From Atopomonas hussainii (GTDB lineage Bacteria > Pseudomonadota > Gammaproteobacteria > Pseudomonadales > Pseudomonadaceae): 64,000 nt of DNA. The stretch lies in the NCBI RefSeq assembly GCF_900109735.1, contig NZ_FOAS01000011.1:99820-163819 (forward strand), written 5' to 3'. Of the stretch, positions 8,064-17,163 are shown in pieces. Below the pieces are notes generated by a model. The model made no database searches. It saw nothing but the letters and a program-made list of their open reading frames with translations, and had not been told where the DNA came from. The first letter of the stretch is position 1. Each line of letters begins with the position of its first letter. The translations under genes and the position numbers were made by a program.

Positions 8064-9575
8064 TTACAGCCAGTAGCTCACGCCAACCCAGCCAAGACCA
8101 CCCATTACGATGGTGTACGGCAGGGCCATCCACACCATGCGGCCGTAAGACAGCTTCACCAGCGGCGCAATCGCGCTGGTGAGCAAGAACAGAAATGCCG
8201 CTTGGCCATTGGGGGTGGCCACGCTGGGCAGGTTAGTGCCGGTGTTAATCGCCACGGCGAGCTTTTCGAAATGCTCGCGCGAGATAGTGCCGGCATCCAG
8301 CGCTTGTTTCACTTCGCTGATATACACAGTGGCAACAAACACGTTGTCACTGATGGCCGAAAGCAGGCCGTTGGCAATAAAGAACATGCCCGGCTGCTGG
8401 GCTTCGGGCAGCGACAGCACCCAGTTGATTACCGGGGTGAACAGGTGCTGTTGGTGAATCACCGCAACCACGGCAAAGAACACCACCAGTAGCGAGGTGA
8501 ACGGCAGCGCTTCTTCAAACGCCTTACCAATCGCATGCTCTTCGGTGATGCCGACAAACGCGGTGATCAGTACGATGATCATCAGACCGATCAGACCAAC
8601 CTCGGCCACATGGAAGGCGAGGGCCAAAATCAGCAGCACCGCCGCGCAAGCTTGAATCATCAGGTGAGCGCGGTGGCCGTGGGTCATGCTCAGGCGCTCA
8701 TGCTCGGCGAAGTCCCACAAAATTAAACGCACCGGCTCTGGCAGCTCGGCGCCATAGCCAAACCAGTGGGTTTTCTCTAGTACCAAGCAGGTTACTAAAC
8801 CGGCAGCCAGTACCGGCAGGGTGATGGGCGCCATCACGGTGAAGAACTCGACAAAGTGCCAGCCGGCCTCGTGGCCGATCAGCAGGTTTTGCGGCTCGCC
8901 GACCAGCGTGCAGACGCCACCTAATGCGGTGCCGACCGCGCCGTGCATCAGTAGCGAACGTAAGAAAGCGCGGAACTGCTCGAGGTCGTTATGGTGAACG
9001 GCCACGACGTCGGAATCGCTGAGAATGTGGTGGTCATCGTGCAGTTTTTTGCCGGAAGCGACCTTGTGGTACACCGAGTAGAAACCCACCGCCACACTGA
9101 TGATCACGGCCGTTACCGTCAGGGCATCAAGGAACGCCGACAGTACCGCGCACATCAGCGAGAAGATCAGCGACAGCACCACCTTGGAGCGAACCCCGAG
9201 CAAGATGCGGGTAAAGGTGAACAGCAGCAGGTCCTTCATAAAGAAGATGCCGGCGACCATAAACATCAGCAGCAAAATCACCGGAAAGTTGTGTTCGACC
9301 TCTTTGTAGAGGGTTTCCGGTGTGGTCAGGCCGATAATCAGCGCCTCAATCACCAGCAAGCCACCGGGCTGTAATGGGTAGCATTTCAGCGCCATGGCGA
9401 GGGTGAAAATAAACTCCAGCACCAGCAGCCAGCCGGTGACGACCGGGCCAAACACAAACAGCATCAGCGGGTTGATGAGCAGGAAGGCAATGATGGTCTG
9501 CTTGTACCAGTTCGGCGCATGGCCTAAGAAGCTCTGGCGGAAAGCCTGACCTAGCGAGGCATAGGCGTGTGGCAT
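8064..9575 (-). CDS. nhaB: Na+/H+ antiporter NhaB
   Basis: Inner-membrane electrogenic sodium/proton antiporter contributing to Na+ and pH homeostasis. The 503-aa protein is almost entirely hydrophobic with about 12 predicted membrane segments and NhaB-type stretches such as [37 protein letters not shown] and [19 protein letters not shown] good AAGGA ribosome site precedes the ATG. NhaB is next to the decarboxylase in P. aeruginosa as well, though an amino-acid permease gene that I recall between them there is absent here. Pairing a proton-consuming decarboxylase with an antiporter suggests a shared role in cytoplasmic pH control, which is inference. Confidence 0.93.
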   Translation of the reverse strand: MPHAYASLGQAFRQSFLGHAPNWYKQTIIAFLLINPLMLFVFGPVVTGWLLVLEFIFTLAMALKCYPLQPGGLLVIEALIIGLTTPETLYKEVEHNFPVILLLMFMVAGIFFMKDLLLFTFTRILLGVRSKVVLSLIFSLMCAVLSAFLDALTVTAVIISVAVGFYSVYHKVASGKKLHDDHHILSDSDVVAVHHNDLEQFRAFLRSLLMHGAVGTALGGVCTLVGEPQNLLIGHEAGWHFVEFFTVMAPITLPVLAAGLVTCLVLEKTHWFGYGAELPEPVRLILWDFAEHERLSMTHGHRAHLMIQACAAVLLILALAFHVAEVGLIGLMIIVLITAFVGITEEHAIGKAFEEALPFTSLLVVFFAVVAVIHQQHLFTPVINWVLSLPEAQQPGMFFIANGLLSAISDNVFVATVYISEVKQALDAGTISREHFEKLAVAINTGTNLPSVATPNGQAAFLFLLTSAIAPLVKLSYGRMVWMALPYTIVMGGLGWVGVSYWL

Positions 9576-9925
9576 GGCGTGATCCTTATTATGAGTAAAT
9601 CGTTATCTCGGGCTCTAATGGCGCGCTAGAGTAATGCTCGAGGGCTAAAAGTGCACCCATCAGCAAACGCTTCACGGCACGCTTGTCGGATGTAGTTGGA
9701 CTTAGCGCACAAACCTAGAACGTGTCGGCATCGACATTTATCGGTTGCTTGTTATAGTGAACGTCAGTCTGGCAGAAGTATTTCTAAATCCAGAGCTTAG
9801 CCGATGAATCTGTCACACAGTGAAAAGAACATGACGCAGTTGCGTAGGGACTTTTCCGGCGTTCTGGTGCGGCAACATTAATAATCAAAAGGCTGATACA
9901 AAGCAGCTTGGGAGATGCATAAGGC
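9576..9925. other. 350-bp intergenic region between divergent nhaB and fimL
   Basis: No credible gene. The nhaB-proximal part has a small hairpin (CTCTA..TAGAG near 9613-9631). The fimL-proximal part holds a candidate promoter at 9731-9758 and a leader of about 160 nt rich in adenine near 9815-9835 and 9875-9895. Nothing matching a known riboswitch was recognised. Confidence 0.5.
9731..9758 (+). promoter_or_regulatory. Candidate sigma70 promoter of fimL
   Basis: TCGACA (9731-9736), 16 bp, then TATAGT (9753-9758). It is the best -35/-10 pair in the region and implies a leader of about 160 nt before fimL. Confidence 0.5.
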
Positions 9926-11590
9926 ATGAGCAGTGGCGCCAACTCTTTGAGCATGGTTCGCGATGTGCTGTTTGCGACCATGGAGCAGGCGGAGCAGAAC
10001 CTCGAGCACTTTATTGCTGAGCGGGACAACAGCAGTCTGTTGCAGTCGTCGGTAGAGTGTCTGCAGCAAATCTATGGCAGCCTGAAAATTATCGATCTGC
10101 CCGGTGCTGCCTTGCTGGCGCAAGAGCTTTGCCAAGCCGCGATGGATATCCCCGAAGGTGCGGGCAATGAGCGCGATGGCCAACTCTCTGCCATCAGTAA
10201 TGGCTTGTTTGTTTTGCGCCGCTATCTGGAAAACCTCGAAACCAACCGTGTTGAGTTGCCGGAACTACTGATTCCGGTGATTAACGAGCTGCGCCAAGTG
10301 CGCAGTGAACCCTTGTTGGACGAAAGCTTCTTTTTCAGCGTGCGTCTGGATCACACCCGCGCCACGCAAGGCGCCGTGCAAGATAACCCAGAGCTGCAAA
10401 AGCGCCTGCGCCAGATGTACCAAGTGGGCTTGCTCGACTTACTGCGCGAGAATAAGCCCTACGCTGGCATGAAGATCATGCTGCGCGCGCTGCACCGCTT
10501 AGATGGCCAACTCGGCGCGGGGCCGCTGACGCGTCTGTGCTGGGTTGCCGCTGCCGCGCTGGAAACCATGGTTGATGCACACATGCTGCTGCGTCCGTCG
10601 CGTAAGCGCCTGTTCGCGCGCGTCGATCGCGAGCTGCGGCAAATACTGCAAGCCACGGCGGGCTACGAAGCGCCCAAGCCGCTGCTCAAAGAGTTGCTCT
10701 ACTTAGTTTCGCTGGGCGATGGCAAGGGCTCGTTGGCCCAGCAAGTGCGCACGGTATTTAACCTAACGGCGCTGCCGTTCAACGATCAGTACCTGGAAGA
10801 GCAATACCAGCAGATGGCTGGTCCCGGGCATTCGGTGATGCGCTCGGTGTCTGTCGCGCTGCGCGAAGAGCTATCCAGCCTGAAAGATTTGGTCGATCTG
10901 ATCGAACGTGGCGCTGCGCAAAGCGATGCGTTTGCCCAGCTGCATGCCTTGATGGGCCGCTTGGCGAAAACCTTGGGCGTGGTGGGTTTAACCTCCGCCG
11001 GCAATGCCTTAGATGCCCAATTGCCAGTGGTGAAAAACTGGATTGATGCCGAGCAATTAGGCAGCCGTGACGAGCTGAATAACCTCGCCGATGCTGTGCT
11101 GTATACCGAAAGCATGGTGGCCAGCCTTGAGCGCGGTGAGCGCAAATTGCGCCCCAGCGAAGCGCAGCCGGGCAGTGAGGCGGAGTCTTTCGCGGCTAAC
11201 CAACTGGCTGAAGCACGCATTGTGCTGTTGGATGAAGCGGCGTCTGGTTTGGCTTTGGCCAAGCGTGCAATTACCGCGTATCTGGAGTCCAACGGCGACA
11301 AGATGCACTTGGCCAATGTGCCGGCCAGCTTGCAAGCGGTACGCGGTGGCTTGTGGTTCTTGGGCCAAGAGCGTGCTGGCGAGCTGATTGGCTTGTGCGC
11401 CGACTACATTCTGCAGCAAATGATTGAAAGCCCTGCGATGCCGTCGGAGCCCATGCTGGAAACCTTAGCCGATGCGCTGACCAGCTTGGAGTACTTCTTA
11501 GAAGGTGGCGCCACACAAAGCGCGGGGCAGCCGGATGTGCTCGGTTTGGCGGGTGAAAGTGTGCGTGCCTTGGGCATGAACGCGGCCTAA
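9926..11590 (+). CDS. fimL: FimL, type IV pilus/cAMP regulatory protein (ChpA N-terminal homologue)
   Basis: A 554-aa, largely helical, leucine-rich cytoplasmic protein without membrane segments. Its repeated four-helix-bundle character (SSLLQSSVECLQQIYGSLK.., ALHRLDGQLGAGPLTRLC.., LMGRLAKTLGVVGLTSAGN..) resembles the N-terminal Hpt-like region of the chemotaxis kinase ChpA/PilL but lacks phosphorylatable HxxKG histidines. In P. aeruginosa, FimL promotes twitching and virulence through the Vfr/cAMP route, working with FimV and PilG. The identification rests on sequence character and on its position between nhaB and nudC, where fimL lies in P. aeruginosa. nudC starts 2 bp after the stop, so cotranslation is likely. 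Confidence 0.82.
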   Translation: MSSGANSLSMVRDVLFATMEQAEQNLEHFIAERDNSSLLQSSVECLQQIYGSLKIIDLPGAALLAQELCQAAMDIPEGAGNERDGQLSAISNGLFVLRRYLENLETNRVELPELLIPVINELRQVRSEPLLDESFFFSVRLDHTRATQGAVQDNPELQKRLRQMYQVGLLDLLRENKPYAGMKIMLRALHRLDGQLGAGPLTRLCWVAAAALETMVDAHMLLRPSRKRLFARVDRELRQILQATAGYEAPKPLLKELLYLVSLGDGKGSLAQQVRTVFNLTALPFNDQYLEEQYQQMAGPGHSVMRSVSVALREELSSLKDLVDLIERGAAQSDAFAQLHALMGRLAKTLGVVGLTSAGNALDAQLPVVKNWIDAEQLGSRDELNNLADAVLYTESMVASLERGERKLRPSEAQPGSEAESFAANQLAEARIVLLDEAASGLALAKRAITAYLESNGDKMHLANVPASLQAVRGGLWFLGQERAGELIGLCADYILQQMIESPAMPSEPMLETLADALTSLEYFLEGGATQSAGQPDVLGLAGESVRALGMNAA

Positions 11591-11592
11591 AG

Positions 11593-12414
11593 ATGAGCTG
11601 GCTGCCGGAGCTGTTTGACGACCACGGCGCTGCACCGTGGGTGTTGGTGCATAGCCAACAGCAGTTTCTCTGTGACGAACTCGGCGCCCTGCTGCCGCAG
11701 GCTTTTTGGCGCAGCCGTGGTGCGGCGAGTCTGCTGGAAGTGCCGCTCGGCCAGTGGCGCGGTGAGCGCGTGTTATTGGTCGAGTTGGACGCGCCGGATC
11801 ACTCGCTTGGCCAGTGGCAAGCAGTCCGCCAGCTGATGTTCAGCGCCACGGGCGATGAGTTCTCGCTATACCGTTATGCCACGCAAATTGGCTTGTGGGC
11901 ACGCCAGCACCGCTTTTGTGGCAGCTGTGGTGCACCCACGCAACTGCTGGGTTACGAGCGTGGCGCACATTGCCCGCACTGCCGATTAACCCAATACCCG
12001 CGCTTGTCGCCTTCGATCATCACCCTGATTACCCGTGGTGATGAGGTGCTGTTGGGGCGTGCGCCGCATTTTCCACCGGGTATGTACAGCACCTTGGCGG
12101 GTTTTGTAGAGCCCGGCGAAAGCCTAGAGGCGTGCCTTAAGCGTGAAGTGCGTGAAGAGGTGGGTGTCGAGCTGGGCGCTACGCGCTATCTGGCTAGCCA
12201 AAACTGGCCGATGCCGCATTCGCTGATGGTCGGCTTCTTCGCGGAATACGCCAGTGGCGAAATTCGTGTGCAGGAAGAAGAGTTAGAAGACGCGCGCTGG
12301 TTTGCACTCGATCAGCTGCCGCACTTGCCGCCTCGGCAAACGATTTCACGCTACCTGATCGACACCTATCTGCTTGAGCGTGGCCGGTTAGTGGAACCAG
12401 TGCTGCCAGGCTAA
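11593..12414 (+). CDS. nudC: NAD+ diphosphatase / decapping hydrolase NudC
   Basis: Hydrolyses NADH and NAD+, and removes NAD caps from RNA. The 273-aa protein has an N-terminal domain, a zinc ribbon (FCGSCGAPTQ.., CPHCRL; about residues 113-133), and a complete Nudix box in GFVEPGESLEACLKREVREE continuing VGVE, matching GX5EX7REUXEEXGU. The post-Nudix SQNWPMPHSLM motif is diagnostic of the NudC subfamily (SQPWPFP..S type). The gene is immediately downstream of fimL, and its last 27 bp overlap the end of the converging TSUP permease gene. Confidence 0.94.
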   Translation: MSWLPELFDDHGAAPWVLVHSQQQFLCDELGALLPQAFWRSRGAASLLEVPLGQWRGERVLLVELDAPDHSLGQWQAVRQLMFSATGDEFSLYRYATQIGLWARQHRFCGSCGAPTQLLGYERGAHCPHCRLTQYPRLSPSIITLITRGDEVLLGRAPHFPPGMYSTLAGFVEPGESLEACLKREVREEVGVELGATRYLASQNWPMPHSLMVGFFAEYASGEIRVQEEELEDARWFALDQLPHLPPRQTISRYLIDTYLLERGRLVEPVLPG

Positions 12415-13161
12415 GCGCGCGGTTAATGCCAACACCACCAAAATAAATACCGGGCGAATCAGTTTAGAACCGCCGGCAATGGCTGTGCGTGCACCAAAAA
12501 AAGCGCCCAGCATCAACGCTAAGCCCATGGCAATGCCCAATACCCAGGCCACGTGGCCGTGGATGGCAAACACGGCCAGCGCCATGCCATTGCTGACAAA
12601 GTTCATCGTCCGCGCCACGCCGCTGGCACGCACTAGCTCTAGCGGGTAGAGCAGCAGGGTAGAGACCGTCCAGAAAGCACCGGTGCCGGGGCCCGCCACG
12701 CCGTCGTAAAAACCAAGGCCTAAGCCTTGCGGCCACTGCCGGCCTTGGCGAATAGGAATGTCATCGTGCTTGGGGTGTTCGGGCGTTTTACCCAACAGCA
12801 GATACAGGCCACAGGCAAACACCACCGCCGGCAGCATTTGGTTGATCCATTCTGCCGGCAGCGCATCAGCAATCAGGGCGCCGATCGCAGAGCCAATGGC
12901 GGTGGCGATCAGCGCCGGTTTCCACTGCGTAGGGTTAAACAGTTTGCGGCGGTAAAAGGTTACCGTGGCGGTGGCCGAGCCAAAGGTGGCGGCTAGTTTG
13001 TTGGTGCCTAATACCAAGTGCCCAGGCAGGCCTGCCATCATCAGTGCGGGAATGGTTAAAAGGCCACCGCCGCCGGCAATCGCATCAATAAAACCTGCGG
13101 TAAATGCCACCGCGGCCAGCACCAAAACCACCTCTGGTGAGACCATCATTTCAATCAGCAT
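12388..13161 (-). CDS. TSUP-family (TauE/SafE, YfcA-like) membrane permease
   Basis: A 257-aa inner-membrane protein with about eight hydrophobic segments, of the family that exports or imports sulfite, sulfonates and related anions. The first repeat is typical (AGFIDAIAGGGGLLTIPALM) and a second half-repeat occurs later (GLGFYDGVAGPGTGAFW). ATG 13161 is preceded by an AAAGGT ribosome site; the frame runs further upstream without one. It overlaps nudC tail to tail by 27 bp. The substrate cannot be told from sequence; no sulfur genes adjoin it. Confidence 0.87.
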   Translation of the reverse strand: MLIEMMVSPEVVLVLAAVAFTAGFIDAIAGGGGLLTIPALMMAGLPGHLVLGTNKLAATFGSATATVTFYRRKLFNPTQWKPALIATAIGSAIGALIADALPAEWINQMLPAVVFACGLYLLLGKTPEHPKHDDIPIRQGRQWPQGLGLGFYDGVAGPGTGAFWTVSTLLLYPLELVRASGVARTMNFVSNGMALAVFAIHGHVAWVLGIAMGLALMLGAFFGARTAIAGGSKLIRPVFILVVLALTARLAWQHWFH

Positions 13162-13257
13162 GAGTGACCTTTGTGCAGACTGTGACCGTCTCGGCTGGCG
13201 GTGTGCCGGCGGGCCACGCATAATTCGGGCATTGATCCTAACAGGGAAGCAAAGTGC

Positions 13258-13908
13258 ATGCAGTATCTGGGTTTGGCGCTGTTGGTGGGTTTGCTGGCGC
13301 TGGTGTGCGTGTTGGTGGCGCTGCGTATTTTGCTCGGCGGCAATTGGCTGCTCGGTTGGCTGCGCGGCACCTTAGGCCTGTTGGTGTTAGCGGTCAGCGC
13401 GGTGATCGGCGTGGTCGCGTGGGACGTCACCAGCTATCAAGTGTTGCCGCAAGATAAGCCACTGGCGACGCTGAGCTTTCAGCGCCAAGGGCCGCAACAG
13501 TTTCGCGTGACTTTGCAGGAGCACGGTGACGAGCGCCTGTATGAAATGCGCGGCGACCTGTGGCAGCTGGATGTGCGCGTGCTGCACTTTAAAGGCGTGG
13601 CGGCGTTGCTGGGCTTTCAGACGGCCTATCGTTTAGAGGCCTTGGCGGGCCGCTATTTGGCCTTGGAGCAGCAAAATAACTCGTTGCCGAGCCAAACCGC
13701 ACTGGCCAAAAGCCCTTACGGCATCGATTTTTGGCGTTTGCTGCGGGAAAACCAGCGCGATTTGATGCTGTTTAAGCCCGAAGCCGGGCGCATCACCTTT
13801 TTACCTATGGCCGACGGCGCGCTGTTTGCCGTACGCCAGAGTGCCACTGGCTTAGTGGTTGAGCCGTTGAACACGGCGGCTGAGCAAGCGCTGCGCGATT
13901 GGCAGTGA
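13258..13908 (+). CDS. Conserved small membrane-anchored protein of unknown function
   Basis: A 216-aa protein with two N-terminal membrane segments (about residues 3-24 and 35-58, with the loop GGNWLLGWLRGT) followed by a ~150-residue domain rich in beta strands and without recognisable catalytic motifs. Similar proteins occur in other Pseudomonas genomes, where some are loosely labelled multidrug transporter; two helices make that name doubtful. ATG 13258 is preceded by AGGGA at about 10 bp and begins directly with the first membrane helix; upstream in-frame codons would add a non-hydrophobic tail. Divergent from the TSUP gene and followed by a strong terminator. Confidence 0.7.
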   Translation: MQYLGLALLVGLLALVCVLVALRILLGGNWLLGWLRGTLGLLVLAVSAVIGVVAWDVTSYQVLPQDKPLATLSFQRQGPQQFRVTLQEHGDERLYEMRGDLWQLDVRVLHFKGVAALLGFQTAYRLEALAGRYLALEQQNNSLPSQTALAKSPYGIDFWRLLRENQRDLMLFKPEAGRITFLPMADGALFAVRQSATGLVVEPLNTAAEQALRDWQ

Positions 13909-13920
13909 TTCTCTCGCGCT

Positions 13921-13958
13921 AAAACAACACAGGGGCCGATTGGCCCCTGTGTTGTTTT
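13921..13958. terminator. Perfect bidirectional terminator
   Basis: AAAACAACACAGGGGCC pairs perfectly with GGCCCCTGTGTTGTTTT around a 4-nt loop. It lies between the converging membrane-protein gene and the SDR gene and has A/T runs on both flanks. Confidence 0.92.
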
Positions 13959-13971
13959 ACTGAGTAGCGTT

Positions 13972-14739
13972 TTAGGCTAAGAAGCCGCCATCGACGTTCA
14001 GCGTCACGCCGGTGGTGTAGCTCGAAGCAGCGCTGGCTAAGTACAGCACGGCACCGGCCATTTCTTCCGGCATCGCCACGCGGCTGGCGGGGATGCGCTG
14101 CAGAGCGGTTTTCAGAATCGCATCGTTGCTGGTCAGGGCAGAAGCGAACTTAGTATCGGTCAGGCCCGGTAGCAGGGCGTTGCAGCGAATGCCAAGGCCA
14201 GCGCACTCTTTGGCGAACACTTTGGTCATGTTGATCACGGCGGCTTTAGTCACCGAGTAAATGCCTTGGAAGTGGCCCGGTGTGACGCCATTGATCGAGG
14301 CTACGTTGATGATGCTGCCGCCGCCGTTTTTCTTCATCAGCTTGCCGGCTTCTACCGACATGAAGAAATAACCACGGATATTCACATCGACGGTTTTCTG
14401 GAAGGCGACTAAGTCAGTGTCCAGCACGTGGCAGAACTGCGGATTCGTGGCCGCGTTGTTGACCAGAATATCCAGCTTGCCGAACTGCTCGCTGATGGTG
14501 GCGAAGGCGGAGCTGATTTGCTCCATTTCGCCAATGTGGCAGGCCAGTGCGGTGGCTTGGCCGCCGGCTTCGCGAATGCTCGCGGCTACGGCTTCGCAGC
14601 CATCCAGCTTGCGGCTGGAAACAATCACGTGGGCACCTTGTTGGGCCAGCAGGCGGGCGATGGCCTCACCAATGCCGCGGCTGGCGCCAGTGACGAGTGC
14701 TACTTTGCCTTCGAGGTCGAACAGATCGGTCTTTTGCAT
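13972..14739 (-). CDS. Short-chain dehydrogenase/reductase
   Basis: A 255-aa NAD(P)-dependent oxidoreductase of the classical SDR family. It has the nucleotide-binding motif TGASRGIGEA near residue 18, NNAATNP near 93, the catalytic Ser in NVASINGVTP and the YSVTK pair near 160. The C-terminus ends YTTGVTLNVDGGF, as in FabG-like enzymes. It lies 12 bp downstream of the phosphotransferase gene on the same strand; in Pseudomonas this pair is associated with acyl-CoA or alcohol metabolism, so the substrate is probably a beta-hydroxyacyl or hydroxy compound. Substrate not determinable here. Confidence 0.87.
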   Translation of the reverse strand: MQKTDLFDLEGKVALVTGASRGIGEAIARLLAQQGAHVIVSSRKLDGCEAVAASIREAGGQATALACHIGEMEQISSAFATISEQFGKLDILVNNAATNPQFCHVLDTDLVAFQKTVDVNIRGYFFMSVEAGKLMKKNGGGSIINVASINGVTPGHFQGIYSVTKAAVINMTKVFAKECAGLGIRCNALLPGLTDTKFASALTSNDAILKTALQRIPASRVAMPEEMAGAVLYLASAASSYTTGVTLNVDGGFLA

Positions 14740-14751
14740 GGGAATCTCCGC

Positions 14752-15825
14752 TTACAGCTGTGATTGTTTGATGACGTTAAGGGCGACCTGCTCCAGCAGC
14801 TTGTTCATCATACTGAACTGCGCAAAGCGCTTGTCCTGGGTTTGGCCATGGTAATAGCGGTAGTAAATCTGCTGCACGATGCCGGCTAGACGGAACAGCC
14901 CGTAGCAGTAGTAGAAGTTGATGCACGGTAGCTCAATGCCGGCTTTCTCCGCGTAATAAGCAGCGAACTCGGCGCGGGTCAGCATGCCGGGGGCATTGCT
15001 CGGTTGGCGGCGCATCATCTGCATGGGTTGTGGGTCGCCGGCTTCAATCCAATAGGCGAGGGTGTTGCCCAGATCCATCAGCGGATCGCCAATGGTGGTC
15101 AGCTCCCAGTCCAGCACGCCGATGATGTTCATCGGGTCTGCGGGGTCGAGTAGCACGTTGTCGAAGCGATAGTCGTTGTGCACGATGCCGGGCTTGGCGT
15201 GGTCGGCGGGCATTTTTTCGCGCAGCCACGTTTTCACGCTGTCCCACTGTGGCACATCGGGGGTGATGGCTTTTTCGTAACGGTCGATCCAGCCTTCGAT
15301 TTGCCGCTTCACGTAGCCTTCGGGGTTGCCCAAGTCGCCTAGGCCGCAGGCCTTGTAGTCGACGTTATGCAGCTCAACCAGTTTGTCGATAAAGCTGTGG
15401 CACAGGGCGCGGGTTTGCTCGGCGCTAAAGTTCATTTCGCTGGGCAAATCGCTGCGCAAAATGATGCCTTTAACGCGCTGCATTACATAAAACTCATCGC
15501 CAATCACGCTGTCATCGGTGCAATGCAGATAGGCTTTAGGGCAGTAAGGGAAGCCGTCGTTAAGCTGATTAAGAATGCGGAACTCGCGGCCCATATCGTG
15601 GGCCGATTTGGCGCGACGACCAAAGGGCGGACGACGCAGCACAAATTCGTGTTCGGGGTACTTGATCAGGTAAGTCAGGTTGGAAGCGCCACCGGGGAAC
15701 TGGCTAATTTCCGGTGTGCCGCTTAAGTTCATAGCAGGCAGGTGCTGCTTTAGATAGGCGTCGATGGTCTGAGAGTTGAGCTCTTCGCCTTGGCGAATCT
15801 GGGTGGCCTGATCGGTTAAGGTCAT
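14752..15825 (-). CDS. Phosphotransferase-family protein (ACAD10-like kinase domain)
   Basis: A 357-aa protein with the aminoglycoside/choline kinase fold. It shows the N-terminal glycine-rich ATP loop (FPGGASNLTYLI), the catalytic loop VHNDYRFDNVLLDP near residue 215, and the metal-binding Asp in GVLDWELTTIGDPLMDLG. Members of this subgroup are encoded with acyl-CoA dehydrogenases and SDRs and are thought to phosphorylate hydroxyacyl substrates during fatty-acid or sterol breakdown, not antibiotics. It forms a probable two-gene operon with the SDR gene. Confidence 0.85.
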   Translation of the reverse strand: MTLTDQATQIRQGEELNSQTIDAYLKQHLPAMNLSGTPEISQFPGGASNLTYLIKYPEHEFVLRRPPFGRRAKSAHDMGREFRILNQLNDGFPYCPKAYLHCTDDSVIGDEFYVMQRVKGIILRSDLPSEMNFSAEQTRALCHSFIDKLVELHNVDYKACGLGDLGNPEGYVKRQIEGWIDRYEKAITPDVPQWDSVKTWLREKMPADHAKPGIVHNDYRFDNVLLDPADPMNIIGVLDWELTTIGDPLMDLGNTLAYWIEAGDPQPMQMMRRQPSNAPGMLTRAEFAAYYAEKAGIELPCINFYYCYGLFRLAGIVQQIYYRYYHGQTQDKRFAQFSMMNKLLEQVALNVIKQSQL

Positions 15826-15952
15826 GCTTATCCCGCCTGTTTATGATGGTAGGGGAAAACTATTTGTTAATCTAATGATCCTGCGGCTGGCAAACAAGCG
15901 AGCCAAGAAAGGATCAGCTTGGGTGTTGTAGCAGAATTTGCGGGGGTTATAA

Positions 15953-17134
15953 GTGACGGCGCAATGGCGTTTTTGGCGCAATTGGTTAATCAAGGATGGA
16001 CAACCGCCCTCGGTGAATTGGAGCTTAGGGCCCGGTGCGTTTTTGTCCTATGACGAGTTGCTCAAGCACAGAGCCGGCTTGCCGGAAGATTTGCAGCAGG
16101 TATTGAGCCTAGAACCTTTACCGGCGGGCAGTCCGCTCTTTGTGCTCAACCAGCAAGCCCGTCAACAGCTGCACCAGCAGTTAATCCGTTGGCAGCAAGG
16201 CGGTGTGGCGAATATTGCCTTGGTCGGCCCGGAAGGCGTGGGTAAAACCACGTTGCTCAATCAGCTTGAAGCCGATATCGAACAGGATATTTTGGTCCAG
16301 CGCTTGAGCGTGTCGGAGCGCATTCGTTCTGAGCCCGATTTACTGCGCTTTTTTGCCAAGGCCTTTGCCTTGCAGGATTGCCGCGATGTGCCCAGCCTGT
16401 GTGAGCAGCTAGAAGGCCTGTCGCCGCGCGTCATTCTGTTAGATGAAGCGGCGCTGCTAAACCTGCGGGTCTTGGATGCCGGCGTTGTGCTGCGGGCTTT
16501 GTGGCGCATCATGCTGGCGTCGCGGCATTTGGCGTGGGTGCATGTGTGGCCCGAGCAAACGTGGCGGCGGATTAAATGGCAGTGGCAGCTTGAGCCGTTG
16601 GTAAGCCAAGAAATCAACCTGCCGTGGCCGAACCAAGAAGAGTTTCTGCATGCGCTGCAGGTGCGTTTTGCGCTGTTAAAAGGGCAGGATCGCGACTTGT
16701 GGTGGCAAGCGCTCGATGCTCTGCCGGCCAGACCATTTGATCTGCAACACGAAGGGCTCACGGCCTTATATAAGCCTTGTCAGGGTAATTTTTTTAGCGC
16801 GGTGTATGCCGCCTTATGCGCCCTGCACCGTGATGTGGATGGGCGCATTTGGTTGCGTGGTTTTCGCATTCCCGAGCAGATAAGTCTTCAGAATGTTGAT
16901 GCTCGCACGCGGCTGACCTTGGCGGAGATCATGGCTCACGGTGCCTTATCAGCGGCTGAGCACGCCGAGATTTTCCAGCAGTCGGCAGATAACAGCGCAT
17001 GGCTGCTGGGAGCTTTGCAGGCACGGCAGTGGTTGTTGCACGACCAATTGGGCGAGCAAGAGGTATTTCGTATTAATCCCTTGTTCGCACGCAGCTTGCT
17101 GACGGCACTGCGTGCCGCCAATGCGCTGTATTAA
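15953..17134 (+). CDS. P-loop ATPase of unknown function
   Basis: I do not recognise this 393-aa protein as a named family. It has a clear Walker A motif GPEGVGKTT (residues 92-100), a Walker B region RVILLDEAALL (159-169), and then a helical C-terminal half ending LLTALRAANALY. It has no signal peptide or membrane helix. The layout suggests a STAND/AAA-type ATPase, reminiscent of ExeA- or TniB-like ATPases with a small DNA- or protein-binding tail, but this is only an impression. The start is GTG 15953. It sits 29 bp upstream of a MscS-like channel gene and is probably cotranscribed with it. Confidence 0.6.
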   Translation: MTAQWRFWRNWLIKDGQPPSVNWSLGPGAFLSYDELLKHRAGLPEDLQQVLSLEPLPAGSPLFVLNQQARQQLHQQLIRWQQGGVANIALVGPEGVGKTTLLNQLEADIEQDILVQRLSVSERIRSEPDLLRFFAKAFALQDCRDVPSLCEQLEGLSPRVILLDEAALLNLRVLDAGVVLRALWRIMLASRHLAWVHVWPEQTWRRIKWQWQLEPLVSQEINLPWPNQEEFLHALQVRFALLKGQDRDLWWQALDALPARPFDLQHEGLTALYKPCQGNFFSAVYAALCALHRDVDGRIWLRGFRIPEQISLQNVDARTRLTLAEIMAHGALSAAEHAEIFQQSADNSAWLLGALQARQWLLHDQLGEQEVFRINPLFARSLLTALRAANALY

Positions 17135-17163
17135 CGGGCGCAACAGGGCCGCGAGGAGGCAAC

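Noticed and set aside
10786..11316. 176-aa minus-strand frame inside fimL
   Set aside because: Shadow of fimL; Ser/Ala-rich composition typical of antisense frames.
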